64,000 nucleotides of DNA. It comes from Gammaproteobacteria bacterium (lineage in GTDB: Bacteria > Pseudomonadota > Gammaproteobacteria > Pseudomonadales > JAUIET01). The number at the start of each line of letters is the position of its first letter. Within the stretch, counting starts at the first letter, position 1. The notes under the pieces are model-generated. The model was not told where the DNA came from, did no database searches, and saw only the letters and a program-made list of their open reading frames with translations. Of the stretch, positions 59,599 through 64,000 are shown piece by piece. Both the position numbers and the translations under genes were made by a program. The stretch is taken from the NCBI GenBank assembly GCA_030429735.1, contig JAUIET010000005.1:77905-141904 (forward strand), read 5' to 3'.

Positions 59599-61890
59599 AT
59601 GGAGAAAAAATTGAACATTCTATTCATGAGGCTGGCGGGAGTGATCAAATACTTGGGTAGCTTAGTGCTGGTTCCGCTGCTGCTACTGCCCATATCAGCG
59701 CATACGGCAGAGCGCCCTGGCCTTGTCATGAGTAAATCCGGTATCGAACAAATCAGAGCACAGCTGGGCGATGTGCCGCTGTTTGACGCCAGTTTGGCGA
59801 AAGTGAAAGCCGAAGTTGATGCCGAGATTGAATTGGGAATACATACACCTGTTCCCAAGGACTTCTCAGGCGGCTACACACACCAGCGGCACAAGCGTAA
59901 TTGGTTCGTAATGCAAAAGGCTGGCGCCTTGTTTCAGATTTTGCAAGATGATCGCTACGCTGTTTATATTCGGGACATGTTGTTTCAGTATGAGGCGATG
60001 TACAAGGGCTTGCCTCTGCACCCGCAGACTCGGTCATACGCTCGCGGCAAACTGTTTTGGCAATGCCTTAATGACAGTAACTGGCTGCTGTACGTCAGTC
60101 TGGCATACGACGCTATCTACGACTGGCTGTCAGAACAAGAGCGCCAGCAATTGGAACAAAACCTGTTTCGCCCGTTCGCTGACTTTATATCGATAGAGAA
60201 CCCGCAGTTTTTCAACCGGGTGCATAACCACAGCACGTGGGGAAATGCCGCTGTTGGGATGATCGGGCTGGTAATGAACGACGATGAGCTCATTCAGAGA
60301 GCATTGTACGGCATTGAGGACGACGGGCTTGATGTTGGCGCTAAAGACAATGACGGTGGCTTTATTAAAGTGGAAGGGCAAAAAGCCGGCTTTTTAGCGA
60401 ATCTTTACGAGCCCTTTTCCCCTGAAGGCTATTACACCGAGGGGCCGTACTATCAGCGCTACGCGATGTACCCATTCCTGGTGTTTGCCCAGGCGTTGAA
60501 TAACGTCAAACCGGAGCTGCAGATTTTTAAGTACAAAGACGGGGTGTTGCTCAACGCTGTATCTGCCTTGCTCAACTTAAGTGATGCCGACGGAGAATTC
60601 TTCCCTATAAACGACGCACAAAAAGGAATGTCGTACCACACATCCGCTACGGTGAGCGCGGTAAATATTGCGTACTTCAATGGTGGACGGAATCCGCAAC
60701 TGTTAAGTATTGCTGAGCAGCAGGGCGAGGTCCTGTTGGATGACGCCGGGTTTGCGGTTGCCCAAGCGATACGCGATGGAAAAGCACAACCTTTTCAGAA
60801 AGAATCCGTGGTGTTTTCCGACGGCCCGGATGGGCAACAAGGCGGCTTGGCGATATTGAGATCCGGCGCTGAAGATCTAACGCTTGTATTTAAGTACAGC
60901 GCTCAGGGCCTTAGTCACGGACACTACGACAAACTGTCATTCTCTTTATATGAAAAAGGCGAAGAGGTATTGCAAGACTACGGGCTGGTTCGTTTCGTTA
61001 ATATAGGCCAGAAAGGTGGCGGGAACTACCTCAAGGAAAACTCCAGCTGGGCGAAGCAGACGGTGGCGCACAATACGCTGACTGTTAACGAAACCTCGCA
61101 TTTCGAAGGCAGGTATGAAATTGGTAGCCAGCACCACTCGGAGTTGTTTTTTGCTGATGTGTCCCGTACCGATGTGCAGGTTGTCAGTGCGCGAGAGAAG
61201 AATGCCTACCCTGGTACATTGATGGCCCGCACGATGGCGCTGATTACATCAGAGTACTTTGAGAAACCGTTTCTATTGGATGTTTTCAAAGTGAATTCAA
61301 AAACTCGCAATCAATATGATGTGCCGTTTTACTATTTTGGGCAAGTATTACAAAGCAATCTCGAGCTTGAGACCCCTGGTTCGCTGACTCCGTTGGGTAA
61401 GAAAAATGGATATCAGCACTTGTTCCTTGAAGGCAAGGCGTCGGCGGCCAGCGGCAATACCCGATTTTCCTGGATGGATAATAGCGCTTTCTACTCATTA
61501 ACGTCGGTAACTGATGCAGCGGATGAATTGCTGATGACCAGGCTTGGGGCGAACGACCCTGAGTTCAACCTGCGTCGCGATCCGGGCGTTATGCTTCGAA
61601 GGAAAAAAACAGCCGATACCACGTTTGTCACCGTGATAGAACCGCACGGTCGTTACAGTCCGGTGTCTGAGCTGGCGGTGAATTCGAACAGCAATATTGC
61701 TGAGCTTTCGCTTGTGCATGATGATGAGCGTTATACCGCCGTCACAATAGAAGATGTGCAAGGCCACAAACAGCTGTTCATAGTGTCAAATAGCGAAGCG
61801 TCGGCCAATCAAGCGCACACTTTGAAAACAAACGGTAAGGTGTACAAATGGAAGGGCCCTTATTTCTTTGGCGAGCTTGAGGCGGACTAA
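59599..61890 (+). CDS. Oligoalginate lyase, PL17 family
   Basis: 763 residues with a signal peptide (hydrophobic stretch about 20-34, cleavage near AHTA-ER). N-terminal alpha/alpha barrel with RVHNHSTWGN (Asn210, His211) and EGPYYQRYAMYPF (Tyr284/285), matching the catalytic Asn-His-Tyr set of Saccharophagus Alg17C; C-terminal heparinase II/III-like beta domain (GLSHGHYDKLSFSLYEKGEE). Exolytically releases unsaturated monouronate from oligoalginate in the periplasm. GGAG overlaps this start and sits six bases before a TTG at 59611, so the true start may be 59611. First gene of PL17-kdgK. Confidence 0.9.
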   Translation: MEKKLNILFMRLAGVIKYLGSLVLVPLLLLPISAHTAERPGLVMSKSGIEQIRAQLGDVPLFDASLAKVKAEVDAEIELGIHTPVPKDFSGGYTHQRHKRNWFVMQKAGALFQILQDDRYAVYIRDMLFQYEAMYKGLPLHPQTRSYARGKLFWQCLNDSNWLLYVSLAYDAIYDWLSEQERQQLEQNLFRPFADFISIENPQFFNRVHNHSTWGNAAVGMIGLVMNDDELIQRALYGIEDDGLDVGAKDNDGGFIKVEGQKAGFLANLYEPFSPEGYYTEGPYYQRYAMYPFLVFAQALNNVKPELQIFKYKDGVLLNAVSALLNLSDADGEFFPINDAQKGMSYHTSATVSAVNIAYFNGGRNPQLLSIAEQQGEVLLDDAGFAVAQAIRDGKAQPFQKESVVFSDGPDGQQGGLAILRSGAEDLTLVFKYSAQGLSHGHYDKLSFSLYEKGEEVLQDYGLVRFVNIGQKGGGNYLKENSSWAKQTVAHNTLTVNETSHFEGRYEIGSQHHSELFFADVSRTDVQVVSAREKNAYPGTLMARTMALITSEYFEKPFLLDVFKVNSKTRNQYDVPFYYFGQVLQSNLELETPGSLTPLGKKNGYQHLFLEGKASAASGNTRFSWMDNSAFYSLTSVTDAADELLMTRLGANDPEFNLRRDPGVMLRRKKTADTTFVTVIEPHGRYSPVSELAVNSNSNIAELSLVHDDERYTAVTIEDVQGHKQLFIVSNSEASANQAHTLKTNGKVYKWKGPYFFGELEAD

Positions 61891-61893
61891 ACT

Positions 61894-62814
61894 ATGTCAT
61901 TTTCTATCGCCGTTATTGGCGAATGTATGCTGGAACTGTCTAAAGCAGATCGTAGTGCGCCCGCTCGCGGTTTGCCGATGACAATGAATTACGGCGGCGA
62001 TACGCTGAACACGTCAATCTACTTGAGTCGAAGTGGCGTCCCTACCCGGTATGTGACGGCCCTGGGTGATGACATCATGAGCGACTGGCTACTGCAAGAG
62101 TGGCAGGCGGAAGGTATCGATTGCTCTCTGGTTGAACGTATGCCTAACTCAGTGCCGGGTATGTATATGATCAACGTAGCAGCGGATGGGGAGCGATCAT
62201 TCTTGTATTGGCGAAAAGGGTCTCCCGCCAGCCGATTGTTTGATGACATTGATCGAACAGAGCGGCTGTTTGACGCGCTTGCTGGATGTAGCCACTTGTA
62301 TTTGTCTGGGATTAGCCTGGGCATTCTCCCGGAGAAATCCCTGCATGGCCTGTTTGGTTACCTTACCGCCTACAGGCAAGCCGGCGGAAAGATCATTTTC
62401 GATGGCAACTATCGACCAAACCTTTGGATAAATGCGGCGACCGCCAGGCAAGTGTATACGCAGATGTACAGTCTCACAGACCTTGCGCTACCAACATTGG
62501 AAGATGAGTCCTTACTGTTCGGCTTTGAAACAGCCGAGCAGGTGATTGATGCACTGCAGAAGCATGGCGTGCCCGAGATTGTGGTAAAGATGGGCGGGTC
62601 CGGGTGTTTGCTTGCGCAAGGAAAAGCGCGCCAGCGCGTTGCGGCAGTGCAGGTGACACCGGTTGACACCACAGCGGCGGGTGACAGTTTTAACGCGGGC
62701 TTTCTTGCCGCCAGGTTGAACGGCTGTTCGGGGGCAGAAGCCTGCCAGGCGGGCCATGCGCTGGCGTCCGAGGTTATTCAACACCGGGGTGCGATTATTC
62801 CGCGCAGCCGCTGA
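61894..62814 (+). CDS. kdgK: 2-keto-3-deoxygluconate kinase
   Basis: 306 residues, PfkB/ribokinase family. GECMLELS at the start, NYGGDTLNTSIYLSRSG, DGNYRPNLW, and the ATP/active-site motif DTTAAGDSFNAGFLAARL with catalytic Asp. Phosphorylates KDG to KDPG, which Eda (49784) cleaves. Three bases separate it from the PL17 stop, so the two are one transcript. Length and motifs match KdgK of alginate degraders. Confidence 0.88.
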   Translation: MSFSIAVIGECMLELSKADRSAPARGLPMTMNYGGDTLNTSIYLSRSGVPTRYVTALGDDIMSDWLLQEWQAEGIDCSLVERMPNSVPGMYMINVAADGERSFLYWRKGSPASRLFDDIDRTERLFDALAGCSHLYLSGISLGILPEKSLHGLFGYLTAYRQAGGKIIFDGNYRPNLWINAATARQVYTQMYSLTDLALPTLEDESLLFGFETAEQVIDALQKHGVPEIVVKMGGSGCLLAQGKARQRVAAVQVTPVDTTAAGDSFNAGFLAARLNGCSGAEACQAGHALASEVIQHRGAIIPRSR

Positions 62815-62851
62815 GCCACTCAAGCGGCATCGCACTCTGTTAGAAATTGGA

Positions 62852-62911
62852 TTTACATACCTGCTGACAATTGGTATGTAAAATTGGTTGCTAAATTTGC
62901 TAGTCCAATTT
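62852..62911. promoter_or_regulatory. Two inverted repeats upstream of the SDR gene
   Basis: A perfect 10-bp inverted repeat TTTACATACC (62852-62861) and GGTATGTAAA (62873-62882), spacer 11, contains the AATTGGTATG motif shared with the PL17 promoter. A second one, AAATTGG (62881-62887) and CCAATTT (62905-62911), overlaps its right arm. They lie between kdgK and the SDR gene and probably form the operator/promoter of the second alginate unit. Confidence 0.55.
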
Positions 62912-63009
62912 ATTATCCTAGCTTGATCATAAGGTATGCGAGTGCGCGTGCCTTGTGAGGACGCAGTATCCACTGGTTCCAAATAAGCTAAACAACACAT
63001 GGATTTAAA

Positions 63010-63762
63010 ATGACTATGAAAAACAAAGTTGCCATCGTTGCCGGTGGCGCGCGCGATATTGGAAGAGCCGTTTCCGAAAGTCTGGCGGCTGCCGGGGCAA
63101 AAGTAGTGGTTAACTACTGCAACAACTCTGAAAGTGCCGAGTCAACATTGGCGGCCATCAAAGCAGCGGGCGGTGAGGCCATTGCTGTACGTGGTGATAT
63201 GACCAAGGCGACGGATGTAGCAAACCTGGTCAGCGAGACGCAAGCCGCATTCGGTGATTCGATTGATGTGTTGGTCAACGTTGTGGGTGGCCTGGTTGCT
63301 CGCAAGCCACTTGCTGAAATGGATGAAGAATTCTTCGAGCATGTAATGAAGCTCAATGTAACCAGTACATTTTTGACCACCAAAGCCGTGGTTCCACATA
63401 TGCCACAGGGCAGTGCTATTGTGAATTTCGCCTCTCAAGCTGGTCGCGACGGTGGTGGCCCTGGCGCTGCGGCGTACGGCACATCAAAAGGTGCCGTGAT
63501 GACATTTACCCGCGCAATGGCCAAAGAGCTTGGCCCATCCGGCATCCGCGTGAACTGCCTGTGCCCTGGAATGATCAGCACAACATTCCATGATACGTTC
63601 ACCAAAGACGAAGTGCGCACTGCTGTTGCTGGCAACACCCCTCTGCGTAGAGAAGGGCAAGCCGCGGAAACGGCTGCTTTGGCGCTGTATCTGGCGTCAT
63701 CAGAGTCCAGCTTTATCACTGGCGCGAGTATCGATATCAACGGCGGTACTCTGTTTTCATAA
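63010..63762 (+). CDS. Short-chain dehydrogenase, probable DEH reductase
   Basis: 250 residues, classical SDR. NAD(P) loop VAGGARDIGRAVSES, NVVGG, catalytic Ser in NFASQAG and YGTSK, then NCLCPGMIST. In alginate clusters an SDR of this type reduces 4-deoxy-L-erythro-5-hexoseulose uronate (DEH) to KDG; the position between kdgK and a PL6-like lyase supports this. NADPH or NADH preference is not clear. Met3 (63016) is an alternative start. Confidence 0.8.
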   Translation: MTMKNKVAIVAGGARDIGRAVSESLAAAGAKVVVNYCNNSESAESTLAAIKAAGGEAIAVRGDMTKATDVANLVSETQAAFGDSIDVLVNVVGGLVARKPLAEMDEEFFEHVMKLNVTSTFLTTKAVVPHMPQGSAIVNFASQAGRDGGGPGAAAYGTSKGAVMTFTRAMAKELGPSGIRVNCLCPGMISTTFHDTFTKDEVRTAVAGNTPLRREGQAAETAALALYLASSESSFITGASIDINGGTLFS

Positions 63763-63774
63763 TATATGGTGATC

Positions 63775-63800
63775 CCGAAGCAGTCCTCGTGCTGCTTCGG
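63775..63800. terminator. Hairpin after the SDR gene
   Basis: CCGAAGCAG (63775-63783) and CTGCTTCGG (63792-63800), perfect 9-bp stem, 8-base loop, 12 bp after the SDR stop. No T-run follows, so it may be an attenuator or RNA-stability element rather than a full terminator; the next gene starts 42 bp later. Confidence 0.5.
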
Positions 63801-63841
63801 CAGAGTAGACAAATCCTGAACGTGAAAGGTGAGTGATAATC

Positions 63842-64000
63842 ATGCGACCTGCCAGCTTGCTTACAGTCTCTCTGATACTCTTGCTCACCGCATGTGCACC
63901 GACTGATGCCATTCGTTCAATGCCATTCGATGCCGGCACTACGCTTGTAAGCACGGTTGAGGAGTTCGATAAGGCAGTTTCTGCGCTACAACCGGGCGAC
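63842..64000 (+). CDS. Lipoprotein, probable PL6-family alginate lyase, N-terminus only
   Basis: Only 53 codons are in the window. The start has AGGTGAG about nine bases upstream. A lipoprotein signal (hydrophobic 6-16, lipobox LLTAC, lipid Cys18) is followed by TTLVSTVEEFDKAVSALQPGD, which matches the usual first strand of PL6 (chondroitinase B/poly-mannuronate lyase) beta-helix enzymes (VSxxAELxxAIxxAxPGD). The gene order after a DEH-reductase-like SDR agrees. The catalytic Lys and Arg lie beyond the edge, so the family is probable only. Confidence 0.6.
   Translation, partial: MRPASLLTVSLILLLTACAPTDAIRSMPFDAGTTLVSTVEEFDKAVSALQPGD

Noticed and set aside
1-64000. tRNA, rRNA, CRISPR arrays, prophage genes and riboswitches
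   Set aside because: No clear T-loop/anticodon pattern, no spaced identical repeats, no phage structural genes and no recognisable riboswitch core were found by reading; a covariance-model scan could still reveal small RNAs.

Overview
The window reads as chromosome of a marine, carbohydrate-degrading gammaproteobacterium. The reasons are the HexR-controlled Entner-Doudoroff operon, a GspA/GspB pair, a TonB receptor with ECF sigma/FecR control, a sodium:solute symporter and an alginate-degradation cluster (PL17 lyase, KDG kinase, DEH-reductase-like SDR and the start of a PL6-like lyase). No rRNA, tRNA, CRISPR array or phage was seen. Genus cannot be decided from the sequence.

Layout. 1-7.5 kb: two homocysteine S-methyltransferase-fold enzymes, a rhodanese, a MAPEG protein, a phosphoesterase lipoprotein, an RDD protein, a dienoyl-CoA isomerase-like crotonase and a methyltransferase. 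7.6-14.7 kb: two secreted paralogues sharing a C-terminal domain, a TonB receptor, and a convergent FecR/ECF sigma pair. 14.8-24.5 kb: a GT25 glycosyltransferase, a hydantoinase/oxoprolinase ATPase, a LysR remnant, then a three-gene unit with an MttB-family methyltransferase lacking pyrrolysine and two FAD-GcvT demethylases. 24.5-29.4 kb: an accessory island with VapBC, a DUF222-HNH endonuclease behind a LexA-like box, a DUF1963 protein, a broken small gene and a deleted remnant of the HNH locus. 29.4-44.8 kb: metY, two FG-GAP lipoproteins, a beta-barrel protein, an OmpA/HHH pair, a BCCT transporter, GspB/ExeA, a GNAT and a gamma-glutamyltransferase. 44.8-55.1 kb: hexR divergent from zwf-pgl-edd-eda-(pseudo-gap)-gap-ppc. 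55.1-64 kb: a CHMI tautomerase, then the alginate cluster.

How the parts fit. Two metabolic themes dominate. The first is methyl-group metabolism of betaine-like compounds. The BCCT carrier, BHMT-like enzymes, MttB homologue and two dimethylglycine/sarcosine-dehydrogenase-type proteins could strip methyl groups onto homocysteine or tetrahydrofolate, while MetY makes homocysteine. The second is alginate catabolism. PL6/PL17 lyases release unsaturated uronate, a reductase gives KDG, KdgK gives KDPG, and Eda from the neighbouring HexR operon splits KDPG to pyruvate and glyceraldehyde-3-phosphate for Gap. A GntR/FCD regulator sits divergent to PL17 with a match to that family's operator consensus between them.

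Most notable: a GAPDH-like protein whose catalytic Cys is Gly, immediately upstream of an intact GAPDH; and the LexA-boxed HNH locus with a nearby internally deleted copy of itself and related hairpins.
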